A DNA stretch of 64,000 nt from Phanerochaete sordida (Eukaryota; Basidiomycota; Agaricomycetes; Polyporales; Phanerochaetaceae): contig BPQB01000005.1 of NCBI GenBank assembly GCA_019973155.2, forward strand, positions 1 through 64,000, written 5' to 3'. A program made the position numbers and the translations under genes. Below, one piece after another: positions 31,983 through 43,200 of this stretch (within the stretch, counting starts at the first letter, position 1; every line of letters starts with the position of its first letter). The notes below the pieces were generated by a model. The model saw only the letters and a program-made list of their open reading frames with translations. It was not told the origin of the DNA and did no database searches.

Positions 31983-33769
31983 ATGTCCATCTCACTCGTC
32001 TCCAATGTCTTCCTGGATGACAACTCGAACAAGATCCGCGCCAAGCCCGTGCCCTGGGAGGTACTGCACGCGTACCCTTGCTGGACCGCTCCGACCGTGA
32101 CTGAGCTTGGCATGTGCAGGGATATCAGCGCGCGAACCTCATAACGGCCGACGAGCTCGCCCTGCTCAAGAAGGTCGACCGGCAGCCGCGGGCGAAAGTC
32201 GAGTCTCTCTACCTGTCCGACGGCCAGGCATACGCCCTGCTCTACCTCCGCCTGCTGAAGAAGCTGCAGCGCGTCGACACTCAGCAGAACATACTCGTCT
32301 TGATAGCTGATGCTCTATCCGGCACGTCACAACGCGTTTCTGTACTACAACGGTGCTAATACATGGCGACGTAGACCACGAAGAACGCATCGCTCTCTTC
32401 ACGAGAGCATCTGAGACAGATGCGGAACTGCCCTATGTTCCCCTGCTACGGTACGCAAGTCGGCCTGTATCGTCTGTGCATATACCGACGTGCTCTGCCC
32501 TCTTAGCATGCTAGAGTCTCAGGATGACTTCGTCCAACTGAAGACCATCCAGATTCTGACTGTACTTCTGAGGTACGTCCAAGCGAACGTGGAGAGCAGG
32601 TGGTGCTCATCGATGCGTTCAGTGCCGAGCCAGACACGATACCCCCACAGTACCTGCAGCCCTTCATCAGCACCCTCGCCTCCTTCATCTCCAACCCTTT
32701 ACCTCACAAACGTGATGTCGCTGTGCAGTGCCTAGAAGCTATCCTTCCGCGCGCGGAGGCCCGGAAAGTGGTGTGGACCAACCCTACCATCGTCGCCGGG
32801 TGGGTAGTCTCCTGCACATGGCATTGACCCGAGCTGACCACGCGACGCATAGACTGGTCAATATTCTGCGTCACAGCCCTGGGCCCCAGATGTGCTACCA
32901 GGTCGGCTTCTGTTTCTGGTTGCTCTCGTTCGACCAGGAAATCGCGGAGGAGATCAACAAGTATGTAACGCATTTCTCCGTAAGAGGTGGGACTTGACCG
33001 GCGTATTCCAGGAAATTCGACATTATACCCGTCCTCACGGACATCGCCAAGGCTGCCGTCAAGGAGAAAGTTATTCGTATTATTATAGCTACGTTCCGAG
33101 TGAGTACCAGTGAGGCCAAGGGCCCGACGTTTTCCTGACACCTGGTGCAGAACCTGGTCTCGAAAGCACCCCAGGCCAACCTCCCCGCTATGCTTGTCGC
33201 TCAAGTGCTTCCATTTGTCAAGAACTTGTCGACAAGAAAGTGGACAGACGAAGACATCCTCGAGGACATTCAGTACCTCAAGGATGAGCTCACTGCTCGA
33301 TTCGACAGCCTGACGTACGTGCATTGGTACTTCTGAATCGAGCTGTCACTAAAGCCCTTCTCGCAGGACCTACGACGAGTACAGCTCGGAGTTGTTGTCC
33401 GGACATCTGTCATGGACGCCCGTGCACGAGTCGGAGCTGTTCTGGAAAGAGAATGTCACCAAGCTCAACGACAAGGATCACGAGCAGCTTCAGCTGCTGG
33501 TCCGTCTCTTGAAGGAGTCGCAAGACGCTGTCGTTCTTGCCGTCGCTGCCCACGATATTGGGCAGTACGTCAAGCACTACGAACGCGGCAAGAAGTCAGT
33601 TCAGCGAAATACGCTCGCTCGTGAATGTACTGAATCGTTTACTAGGGTTCTCACCGACTTGGGCGCGAAGACTCGTGTCATGGAGCTCATGACGCATCCC
33701 GACCCCGACGTACGATACCAGGCCCTTGTCTCTGTGCAGCGGCTCGTGAGCCACCCGTGGGCGGCTTGA
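31983..33769 (+). CDS. VMA13: V-type proton ATPase subunit H
   Basis: Ten exons: 31983-32060, 32120-32321, 32375-32450, 32507-32572, 32623-32799, 32853-32960, 33012-33099, 33151-33314, 33367-33594 and 33646-33769; 436 aa. Subunit H is the regulatory V1 subunit that couples and silences V1 ATPase on vacuoles. ARM-like repeat protein with family stretches VPWEGYQRANLITADE, DHEERIALFTR, PPQYLQPFISTLASFI, GPQMCYQVGFCFWLLSFD, LSWTPVHESELFWKENV and HYERGKKVLTDLGAKTRVMELM. The second intron (32322-32374) starts GCACGT, a GC-AG intron, needed to give LSDHEER. Length matches the fungal family. Confidence 0.94.
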
Positions 33770-34246
33770 GCGCATACCACAACGAAGCCACGGACACTTC
33801 TGTAACGCCCCACCCAACTGTAGTAATGTTCTGGTATTCTGGATCTTTTCCCGCACCCGACCTGCGCATGTCCACGGATCCTCGCACGATTGACGCACAC
33901 CGGCATAGCTAGACGTGTCTCCTCGACCAACCAATGATTCTCACATTTTATGCTGACCAACGCGTGAAGCAAACAAAGTACAGACAAGCCACGGCGAAAG
34001 AGGGAGAGTCGCAGAAGCCAAGCGGGTGGTAGTAAAACAATCTAACAGTAACGAAAACAAAAGGGCTGTGTCGGGCTCAGTGTCAAACTGGCGGAATGTG
34101 CAGAAGAGAGGACATAACAGGAGATGATGTAGAGCAAATTGGGCGGCGACACGTCTTGAAGAGTATGTACTCGGGCAGTGTTCGAGCCTTGAGACACGGC
34201 TTAAAGTCCGGGCGCTGAAGGTTGGAGACCGGGAGATGGGCGTGTC
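33770..34246. other. Convergent 3' flanks
   Basis: 477 bp between VMA13 and the tetraspanin gene, both transcribed toward it. Open frames on the minus strand overlap VMA13 and lack coding features. Confidence 0.5.
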
Positions 34247-35138
34247 TTAGACGAAGCCCTTGCCGCCGCGCTTCGCGTCAATCTTCTTGAAACGTTCAGT
34301 CTCGTTCCGCTGCAGTGCCCCATGATCAGCATCTCTGGACCAAAAATAGTGGTAGCCGACTGTACCTGATGGATGACACAGAGCGACGCAAGGAACAGCG
34401 CGATGACGATGGCCATGTAGCCATAGATCGTGCTGTGGCGCGCACAGGTCAGCGTGGAGACGGGGGACGGCGGGGCAAGTACTGACGTGAAGATGTTGTT
34501 CAGCGTGAAGTCGGTGAAGCCCGTGATGGGCCCGACGCAGGCGTGCGTGTCCGTCGCCGTCGCGTTGAACAGGCTGTCGACGAACGTCTGGTTCGCGCAG
34601 AACCCGCCGATAGCGGTCGTGTCGTTAGGCATGAAATAGCCGCAGCACGAGAACTGCGTTGCGCTGTCAGCACAGCTGACGGCACGGTGTCCGAGAGGAC
34701 GCACCTTGTCCTGGATCGCCTGCCGCGTGCTCTCGGACTGCGCCTTGAAGACCACGTAGTAGTTGTTTCGCTGGTGCAGCGAGTAGAACCAGATGAAAGA
34801 GCCGATGACGCCAATCGCAATCGCGTCCGCGATGAGTGTCCAGTTGAGGAAGACGAGGCCGGCTGTAACATGGCCGCGCTGCGCGACGGCAAATATGGAG
34901 ATAAGGAACGTGACGAGCAACATGATCCCGAGGACGAGGCCGGCTGCAGCATTGTCAGTACGGGTTGGCGACAGGACGGCCGAGGGGACGCACCTGTGAG
35001 GTCCGAATTGCTGATGGTGAAGCTGAGCATCAGGTTCGGCGTCCTCCAGACGATGGACATAATCAAGGAGAGCAGACCGGCCGCTAGCAGCCAGAGGTCT
35101 ACGAAAGCGTAGAACGCCATAATGCGTTTGGACACCAT
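34247..35138 (-). CDS. Tetraspanin
   Basis: Minus-strand exons 34994-35138, 34705-34943, 34487-34653, 34366-34432 and 34247-34309, coding 226 aa. Four membrane segments: AFVDLWLLAAGLLSLIMSI, GLVLGIMLLVTFLISIFAV, WTLIADAIAIGVIGSFIW and YMAIVIALFLASLCVI. The large loop has the diagnostic CCG (FSCCGYF) plus two further cysteines (GGFCANQT, THACVGP), giving a six-cysteine-type EC2 without an obvious glycosylation cluster except NDT, NQT and NAT. Basidiomycete tetraspanins of the Tsp2 type act in hyphal polarity; which subtype this is cannot be settled here. Basic C-terminus RNETERFKKIDAKRGGKGFV. Confidence 0.88.
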
Positions 35139-35640
35139 GTTTTCGAAGCTGTTAGAGAGTTTACAAACACTACCACCACGGTAAGCGCGACCCAGAGCAC
35201 GCATATATGCAGCAGACGTACCCAGAGAATTGAAGAGATGCGCCGCAGGATGGTCTGAGTGTGGCTAGCACAACAAATGCGACAGCTCAAGCTTGGACTT
35301 GCTGCGAGAAGCTCTTCCGGAGAGTAGGGACCGAAGTTCGCTGGTGACCAAAGCACCAGGAGAATGAAAGTGGATTGAAAGGACTGTGACGGTCAACGTC
35401 TGCGCCTGCAAGACGCAAAGAGGTCAGAAAAAAGGGAAACGAAAGGAGGAAGAGGAGAACGAAGATGATGGAAGGGAAGAAAGAGGGGATGGGGAGCACG
35501 GGGTTTTAGCTTACCAGGCTGCTGTTGCTCGAACAGCGTTGGACGGCACCGTGATGGCTGCGGCGAGGTAGACTGATCCATCAATATGTCTAGGGCCTTG
35601 GAGATATAAGAACCTGCTCGTAGTTCTGGTTGCAATCGGC
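35139..35640 (-). promoter_or_regulatory. 5' leader of the tetraspanin gene with likely introns
   Basis: On the minus strand two intron-like segments precede the ATG. One starts GTAAGCTAAAAC and ends CTTGCAG near 35406. The other starts GTACGTCTGC and ends CTCTCTAACAG ten nt before the ATG. Long pyrimidine runs fit a transcribed leader. UTR introns are inferred from splice consensus only. Confidence 0.4.
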
Positions 35641-35940
35641 ACCGTCGCTATGTTACCACGTTCAATTCGTCTTTGAGAGTCCGGGCGTGGCTTAAGAGCG
35701 TTCTACGCATGGATTGCATGGGAAAGCATGCCGGTCGTCGCAGTGGACCAAGTACAAAAGGACGTCTCGACAATGTCGTCCACGGCGAGCTGGCGGCTGT
35801 TGGCAACGACGGCCGCGCTTCCGCACCGCTGCCACCTCTGACTATGATCCGGCGCGGCACACCGGCGCCCCGCCAGTAGCGCGGTCCTCGAGCGTCCCGC
35901 GTCCGCTGCCTGCTGCACTCCCGCACGGCGACCTCCCACG

Positions 35941-36777
35941 ATGCCCGTAGACGTCTCCAAGCTCTCTGGCGGCTCGCTGATCATCGCCTGGCAGCTCAAG
36001 GACAAGAACGTCCTCCTCGTCGGCGGCGGCGACGTCGCGGCGGGCCGCATAGAGAACATCCTCATCGCCGACGCCCGCATCACCCTCATCGCGCCCCGGA
36101 GCGGCCTGCACCCCCAGACGAAGGCCTACATCGATGCGACACCGCGCATCACGTACCACGACCGCACCTTTGCGGGCCCGGAGGACCTCGCGGGCGTCGA
36201 CATGGTCCTGACGGCCATCGACGACGTGGAGACGTCGCGCGAAATCTGCGCGATGAGCCGCGCCCTCAAGATACCGACGAACGTCGCCGACATCCCGCCC
36301 AGCTGCGACTTCTACTTCGGCTCGCAGGTCAAGCGGCTCCCGCTGCAGATCATGATCTCGACGAACGGCAAGGGCCCGCGCCTCGCGCACCTCATCCGGA
36401 AGAAGATCGAGGACAGCCTGCCCGCAGGCATAGAGAACGCGATAGAGCGTGTCGGGGAGCTGCGCACGAAGCTGAGGGAGCGGGCACCGGGCGTGGGCGG
36501 GGACTTGGGCAAGAAGCGCATGGGCTGGATGACGGACGTGTGCAACACTTGGGAGCTGGACGACCTGGCGCTGTTGGACGATGCAGCCATCGCGAAGCTT
36601 CTTGACGATGGCTGGGAGAAGGGCGAGGTCCCCAGGCCGGACGAGATTTTCTCAACGGCAAAGAGGGCGGGGCAGATCCAGCTGCCGTTCAGCTCACTCG
36701 TCCCTATGGCCGTCGGTTTCTTTGTAGGAGTGGCGTGCACGGCTGCTGCTGTCCATAGACTGAGCGCGAGGCGTTGA
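35941..36777 (+). CDS. MET8: Siroheme synthase: precorrin-2 dehydrogenase/ferrochelatase
   Basis: Single exon, 278 aa. Met8 oxidises precorrin-2 with NAD and inserts iron to make siroheme for sulfite and nitrite reductase. Seen: SLIIAWQLKDKNVLLVGGGDVAAGRIENIL, the Rossmann NAD-binding GGGDVAAGR; TLIAP; DMVLTAIDD; NVADIPPSCDFYFGSQVKR, containing the conserved Asp used in catalysis; and STNGKGPRLAHLIRKKIEDSLP. The last ~30 residues contain a hydrophobic stretch (LVPMAVGFFVGVACTAAAV) followed by RLSARR, which looks like a C-terminal membrane tail, not part of yeast Met8 as I know it. No introns, unlike nearly all neighbours. Confidence 0.93.
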   Translation: MPVDVSKLSGGSLIIAWQLKDKNVLLVGGGDVAAGRIENILIADARITLIAPRSGLHPQTKAYIDATPRITYHDRTFAGPEDLAGVDMVLTAIDDVETSREICAMSRALKIPTNVADIPPSCDFYFGSQVKRLPLQIMISTNGKGPRLAHLIRKKIEDSLPAGIENAIERVGELRTKLRERAPGVGGDLGKKRMGWMTDVCNTWELDDLALLDDAAIAKLLDDGWEKGEVPRPDEIFSTAKRAGQIQLPFSSLVPMAVGFFVGVACTAAAVHRLSARR

Positions 36778-37185
36778 CTTGACCTCCGGACTTGGGACGG
36801 ATGCTGGAAGACATTGCTACTGCTAGCTCGGATGACGTAGGGATTTATGGGGAATTACACTGTATTTGTAGCAGACGTCGGTGTACATTACTAGCGATGT
36901 TTAACTCGCTGTCCTCCACGCTGCCCACGCGACCTGTCCGGGCAGTGGCGGGCTGAGCAATGACTCGTGTGCTGTGCTGCGTTGAGTAAGGACGGACGGA
37001 CGGCGGGAGCGAGATGGACCAACTCGAGTCGCTCGATGACTCAAGCGCGTGACACGTCCGCCCTATAAAAGCCGCCAGCATGCGTTCCCCACACTTCCTT
37101 CTGTTTCCTCGACCTCGCACTCCGTTCTCGTTCGCAGATACCGCCTCGCACATCACCTAGAAGACTCAACTAGACGACCCACACA
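36778..37185. promoter_or_regulatory. MBF1 promoter region
   Basis: 408 bp upstream of MBF1. A canonical TATAAAA at 37064-37070 lies about 116 nt before the ATG and is followed by a pyrimidine-rich initiator (ttccttctgtttcctc). This is the clearest TATA promoter of the housekeeping part, in keeping with high expression. Confidence 0.6.
37064..37070 (+). promoter_or_regulatory. TATA box of MBF1
   Basis: TATAAAA inside ccctataaaagccgcc, about 116 nt upstream of the ATG at 37186. Confidence 0.65.
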
Positions 37186-37859
37186 ATGAGCAACAACGAC
37201 TGGGATTCCAAGACTGTCATCGGCTTCAAGGCCAAGGCCCCAAAAGTCACCCGCAATGCGTCTGACCTCAACGGTGAGCAAAACGCATTACCTCTCCGCT
37301 TGTAGCTGCATGCTGACTCTGCATCCAGCTGTATGTGCTTTATCATCCAGGTTCAGTAGTATCTTTGGCTGAAAGCGTGCCACAGGCTCGCCGGGTGGGA
37401 GCAGTTGTCGCAACTGATAAGAAGGTAGCGGGAGGAAACAACAAAGCTCACGCCAGTGCGCAAAACCCCTCTTTCCCCCCTCTCTGGAAGTGCTGACGAG
37501 GCCGCCCACCCGCAGGCACCGACCACCAGAAGATTGCGAAGCTGGACCGCGAGAACGAGGTAGCACCGCCACCGAAAGTGGCGCCGTCGGTCGGGAAGGC
37601 GATCCAGACTGCGCGCATGGAGAAGGAGCTCTCGCAGAAGGACCTCGCGCAGAAGGTCAACGAGAAGCCGTCCGTCATCCAGGACTATGAGTCCAGCCGT
37701 GCGATCCCGAACCCGCAGATCCTCGGCAAGCTCGAGCGCGTGCTCGGAGTCAAGCTGCGCGGTACGTCCCCTTCGTGTCTATGGTGCACGACTGTGTACT
37801 GATCCCGCTGCGCAGGCTCAAACATTGGAGAGAAGCTCGGGGGGCCAAAGAAGTCGTAG
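37186..37859 (+). CDS. MBF1: Multiprotein-bridging factor 1
   Basis: Exons 37186-37273, 37329-37330, 37386-37455, 37516-37761 and 37816-37859, coding 149 aa. Mbf1 is a transcriptional co-activator (bridges TBP and bZIP factors) and also acts on stalled ribosomes. N-terminal MBF1 domain [18 protein letters not shown], then [36 protein letters not shown], and the helix-turn-helix [20 protein letters not shown] with [21 protein letters not shown]. The two residues Ala-Ala in LNAARR need a 2-nt exon (CT) between two canonical introns; the next best splice would insert ten unconserved residues. The gene is convergent with gamma-tubulin. Confidence 0.92.
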
Positions 37860-38155
37860 GTTGGCCCCCTCTTGACGAGCCGATCTACGACGACGGACGA
37901 TACCAAGTACTCCTAGCTTTGAAACGCGCTCTCCTCTAGCTCATAATAATGTTGTGCCATCATGTGTCATTAGACCCTTCGCATCGTCTCCAATTCACTG
38001 CATCGCAATGCTTCCCCACATTTGTTGGTCGTGTGAGACACGTGCATTTAGTATGCATGATCGGATGGACATTTGTCAAATTCAGGTACGTCCTGGCTAC
38101 AACGACAGCTACAAGAGAGCGAACTATACACAACATGAGGACAATAAAGAACGAT

Positions 38156-39958
38156 CTACGAACCCTGCTCAGCATCGTTAGCACCCTGTTCGACCGCATT
38201 GTGAGTGCCTAGCTGGGCAGATAGGCAAGGGGACGCACATATGTAATATAATCTGCGCTCTCGCAGGCCTTGTATTCCTTGAGAAGCTCCTCCGCCGTCG
38301 CCCTGTAAAAAAGCGGTCATGAGTGCTCAACCTTACATGACATTGGACTACAACGCTGACCTGGCGTCATCGAACTCCTCCAACCCGTTCTCGAACATCT
38401 TCTCCTTCTTGTACTGCTCCATGAACGCATTGCGCTTCCGCAGCCGGTCAAACTGGTCGATCATGCGCTTGAAGAGCTGCAAGAGTTGCTACTTTAGCAC
38501 AAAGACGACGTGGCAGATGCGCGCGACGCACCGAGGCTATGCTCGTGTGATTAGCCAGCATCAAGCCGCTGACACGGTGGTTCGTAGGCACGTATGGCGA
38601 CTTCCGCGTCAAGGCCACTTGTATAGATGCAGGTCCCCAGGGGATGAAGTTTGCCAGCTGCCGCTCCCGGATCCGGAGGAGTGATTGATGGACCTACATA
38701 AAAAGATGTTCAATGGGCACCCTCTGCCAGAGGTTGCGAGGGACTCACGTCCGTAGGATCTACGTCTCCTTGGATGATGTTCAATATTGATATATAGCAA
38801 GCAGTCTTGCTGGGTACTGTTGATACCATGCGATTCTTCGGTTGCAAGAGTCGTCGCATAACATCAAGAACAGTTGTTCTCCGGATTGCCTTTGCCTGGT
38901 GCCCCGAGTTCAGCACAGATCATCCATAGTTTGAAAAGAGGTCAGCGTACCTGGTCTATCTGGTCACTGGTAAATGGCGTATACGATGTCATTAGGAAGT
39001 GACACCGCGGGGTTGGGATGAGGGATGCAATGATTCCGACAAGATCATTGTTCATGTATCCTGGGTATCTCAATGTCTGTGTCGATGCAGCCATGACCGT
39101 CGAGACGAGTTGGTTCGTCTGCTCGAATGTTGGCGTCTGGACGTGCAATCTGTCCGCTGAGATCCGCGCAAGAGCACCGTTATCCAGGACGACCACTGAA
39201 TCGGCGTGATTGGTGAGTCGCTTCAGCGTGAGCATGGCATTGTAGGGTTGCACGACGACGTCTCCCTCTTGTGAGTTCGGGAAGACTGAATATGTCTGGA
39301 TGAGCTTCTTCGGGAACTTGTCGTTCAATCGCTCAAGCATGAACGAGCCAAAGCCAGAGCCGGTCCCGCCGGCTATGGAATGCATAAGCATGAAGCCCTG
39401 GGAACCGCGTTTAGTGCTTCAGCAAAGCTGGCGGTCGCATCGAACTCACTTCCAACGAGTCGCTTCCCTCTGCTTCACGATCGACCATCTCCATAACCTC
39501 CTCGTATAATCGCTCGCCCGCCGCATATCCCTGTGCCCAATTGTTGCCTGCTCCGCCGCCGTCTTGTGAGACAAAGATGTTTTCGGGGTTGTACAGGTTG
39601 GCGTAAGGTGATGTCAAGATGTTGTTAATCACCTTGGAGCAAGGATCAGCATCTGAAACGCGTCGAGGGACACTTGACGCACTCGAGGCTCAAGGTCGAC
39701 GAGGATGGCGCGTGGGATATAGTGCTCATCGTCTGCCTGGTAGAAGAAGACGTCTTTGCGGTCGCCACCTTCGGTCGCCCAGTCTTCTAGTATCCCCTCC
39801 TTGTTGATGCCGTGTTCAGCACATAGCCGCTGCCAGTAGACGGAACCCACTTTGAACGGAACCGCGGTCAGCGTTCGGGCGGGGTCCTAGGCATCGACAG
39901 GAACCGCACTTTGGTTGCCGCATTGCCCCAGCTGCACTGTCACAATCTCGCGCGGCAT
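38156..39958 (-). CDS. Gamma-tubulin
   Basis: Nine minus-strand exons: 39910-39958, 39683-39849, 39450-39632, 38951-39397, 38749-38895, 38532-38693, 38361-38476, 38239-38302 and 38156-38164; 447 aa. It nucleates microtubules at spindle pole bodies. Signatures: [36 protein letters not shown], the GTPase tubulin motif [27 protein letters not shown], and the gamma-specific MDNDL-like [13 protein letters not shown] and [14 protein letters not shown]. The final exon is only 9 nt and gives the usual ending YGS; without the last intron (38165-38238) the protein would end in unconserved VRPLAYLPS. Head-to-head with the FG nucleoporin gene. Confidence 0.95.
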
Positions 39959-40281
39959 TGTCAACCAGGCGGTACGGAATGCAGAGCGTAACGAACAAAA
40001 GGCCGCGGAGGGATCGAGAGAGCAATTGTCAAGGACGAGGCGGACGTGACGGGCGCGATACGCGAGCGTAACGTTACGTCACGGCTCGTCACGGGAGAGT
40101 CACGTTTTGACATCAGTTTGTGAGTGGCCCGGGATGTGCAGGTCGATCTGGCTTGCACACGGCCTTTCCTCGCTTCACAAGGCTTGATCCTAACCCCCAC
40201 CTCACCCAGAGTCCCTCCCTTCCCGCCCGCCCCCCTCACCCTCGCCTCTCGCCGCCCGACCCTCCTGTCGCCGTCCCAACG
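39959..40281. promoter_or_regulatory. Bidirectional promoter, gamma-tubulin / nucleoporin
   Basis: 323 bp between divergent ATGs. It contains two close copies of a CGTCACG core (ttacgtcacg and ctcgtcacgg near 40075-40091) and a third gtcacg, resembling CRE/ATF-type sites. The side next to the nucleoporin ATG is C-rich. Confidence 0.45.
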
Positions 40282-43200
40282 ATGCTCGTCCAGGATGATT
40301 CTCGTTCCACTCGCACCGTCTCGCGATCTGGCTCCTTCCTAGGTACCATCAAAGGCCTTTGGCCCGCAAAGCTTTTCGGCTGGAGTGGCGATTCTCCCGA
40401 CACACCGGGAAAGCGCAAGGGTGTCGAGGAGTCTTACGAGGCTGAGGAGGGGCAGCGGAGTAGCAAGAGGCCGAGGGTGGGTGGCTCGCCCGTGAGGGAG
40501 ACTATCCAGCCACAAGTCCCCCAGCGGCAGCCACTGCAGCTCGCGCCACTACCAACCTCGGCATCTGGCTACCTCGAGCCTCCAGGCAATTTTTTCGGAC
40601 CCACTAAAGCTGCGGCTGCGTCACGACAAGGAGGCCATGTCCGTGCTACGTCGCTCGCGCCATCGACTAGGCCTCTGCAGGCTTCCGGCAGTATGCGTGG
40701 CTTGACTGCGGGGCCTTCAGCCGGCGCACAACCTCTCGGTCGCACCATGTCGATGGATCCACCAAATCGATACCGTCCTAACTATGGGGCCCCGAAGCCT
40801 ATGCCACTCTCGCGCGATGTGTCGATGGACGATGGCTCATTCGAGAAGACGCTGTCGAGGTCTCCCACCCTGCCGTTCCGCATGCGCACCTCCCTCACGC
40901 CGCAACCCTCGGGCGTGGCATTCGGGCCAGAGCCCCCGCGTCGGGAGCGCAACGGCTCGGAGCCTCCCCCGCTGGCCCAGCTCATTGACAAGCCTGTGTT
41001 CGTCAAAGCACCGTCTGAGACACCGCCGTCGAAGCCTTCTACTTCTCAAGCCCAGGCCACGCTTGGAGCTCTGGCGGAAGCGAAACGAACGGTACGCTCA
41101 GTCGATACACGTGTCTTGCTTGTGTACTCACTTCATTATCGCAGGGCAAAGCTGTTCAGCGCTCGCATAGTTCGCTCAATATTGGGGCGGATTCGGCGAC
41201 ACGCGATGTGACGGCTGCCCGTAAGTGGACTCATAATCTGTCAGAGAAACAAGCTAAAAACGCTTCATTAGCTGCTCCCGAACCTGTCAGGCCGATCAAC
41301 ACAACCGAGAAGATGCTTCGGGAGCTTGAAGTATACAAGACTCCGCTGTTACCGACACGGTTGCGCGGTACTAGCGCCATTCCCGACATGTTCAAAGCCA
41401 AGAAGGGACATGGATTGGTGCTCATGCATGATAGGGATAGCAAGGCTCGGTTGGGGTCCAGCGATAAGCCAGAGGACGATGAAGACGCCCATAGTTCGAA
41501 GCCATACGCTGGCAGAGGGGGCATGAAGAAGTTGCTCGCCAGGCGGCGGCAGGAGGAGGAGGAAGAGAAGGAGAAGGAGAGGGCTGCAGCGATTGAGACA
41601 GACGAAGAGGAGGCATTGAGGACGAGTCAGAAGGCGAAAGAGTTGGACGAAAAGCTCGTGAAAGGCCTTAACGAGCCGCTGGAACCAGAACCTGAGCGCG
41701 AGCCTCCGAAGTTTGCCGTAGGGGGCCGGCCGCAGTCTTCGCTTCGCGTTGGTCGCACGAAGAGCTCGCGCAATCACATTGACAGGCCCAAGGCGAAGGG
41801 CAAAGGAGGTGGTCGATTCTCCGCGTTGTATGAGTATGAAGAAGAGGACGAAGATGCCATGGACGACGGCTCCAAGCAGGAGTCTCCTAAGAAGTTACCG
41901 GCATGGGCACCGCCACCTGGCTTCAGTTTCGCGAAAGACGTGCGTGCTCTTAGCTTATCTACACGTGGCATCTGCTAACCTGCTTGTAGACCGCGCCGTT
42001 GGCTTTCGACACTGTCAAAGCCAAGGAAGCCCCGATTTCATCGCTGCCGTTCTCCCTCACATCCGCGCCGCCTCTCAAATCCAGGGACACTCAGAAGGAC
42101 AAAGAAGCGAGCAAGCCAGGTGAGAAACCGACCGCCATTCCACTGCCCAGGGGTTTCTCGAACGACAGAGACGTCCCCCACTCCTCTCCACCTGTCACTG
42201 TCGCCGCTGAGTCCCTCGCCGTATCTGCTCCCGCTCCGCTCACACCTCTGCTTTCCGCGGTGCCCCAAATAGCGCTCATTCCCGCAAGTCCCGGACCAGC
42301 CGTGCTTGCAAGCGCTCCCAGGCAACCTGCTGCAGAACAGTTGGACGCAAGTGTCACTGGAAAGGGCTCTTCCGCTGTGCCGAATTTCTTCTCGGGGTCG
42401 GCCCTTTTGAACAAGACCGCTCAAGTAAGCTTGCCGGCCAACTTCAGCTTTGGCATACCTTCGTCAACGACGCCTACTGCTGCCTCGAGCACCGCCAAGG
42501 AGACGCCTTTCTTCAGCATCACGGGAGAGAAGAAGGATGGGCAGCCCACGATTCCCCAGATCAGCACGCCCACAACCAACGGTCACCAACCAGCCGAGGC
42601 TGGCAAGGCGCAGTCGCCGTTCTCCGGCTTTGGCGCCGGTACATCGTCGATATTTTCGAAGGCGCCTGAGCCTGCGCCCGCAAAGTCTCCGGAGGAAGCT
42701 GCGAAGGAGCCACCGGTAGTTGCTGCACCTACTCCCACCTCTGCATTCTCATTCGGGAAGCCTGCTGCGGCAGCAGCCGCGGATAAGCCAGCTTTCAGCG
42801 GCTTCAGCTTCGGTGCCCCCAAGCCTGCTGAAGTGCCCTCGACTACCCCATCACCGCTACCGTTTGCGTTTGGCGCGGGTGCTCAATCAACGAAGCCGGC
42901 TGAGACGGCGACCTCTGACAGCAGGCCAACCACTGGTGATGGCGCTGCCAAGAATCCACTCTTCTTCGGCGCATCTTCCACAGCTCCTGCGCAGCCTTCG
43001 CCGTTTGGCACACCCAGTCCAACTGCTGCAGAGCCTCCGAAGTCGCCCTTCCCCTTTGGTTCAGCGGCGAGTCAACCATCCGCCGCCGCTCCTGCTGCTG
43101 CTCCCGCGCCTGCGGTCGAAGCGCCCAAGTCGATGTTCAGTGGCTTCAGCTTCGGTCAGTCGTCTACGCCCGCCGCAACGGCAGAGCCCCCCAAGGCATC

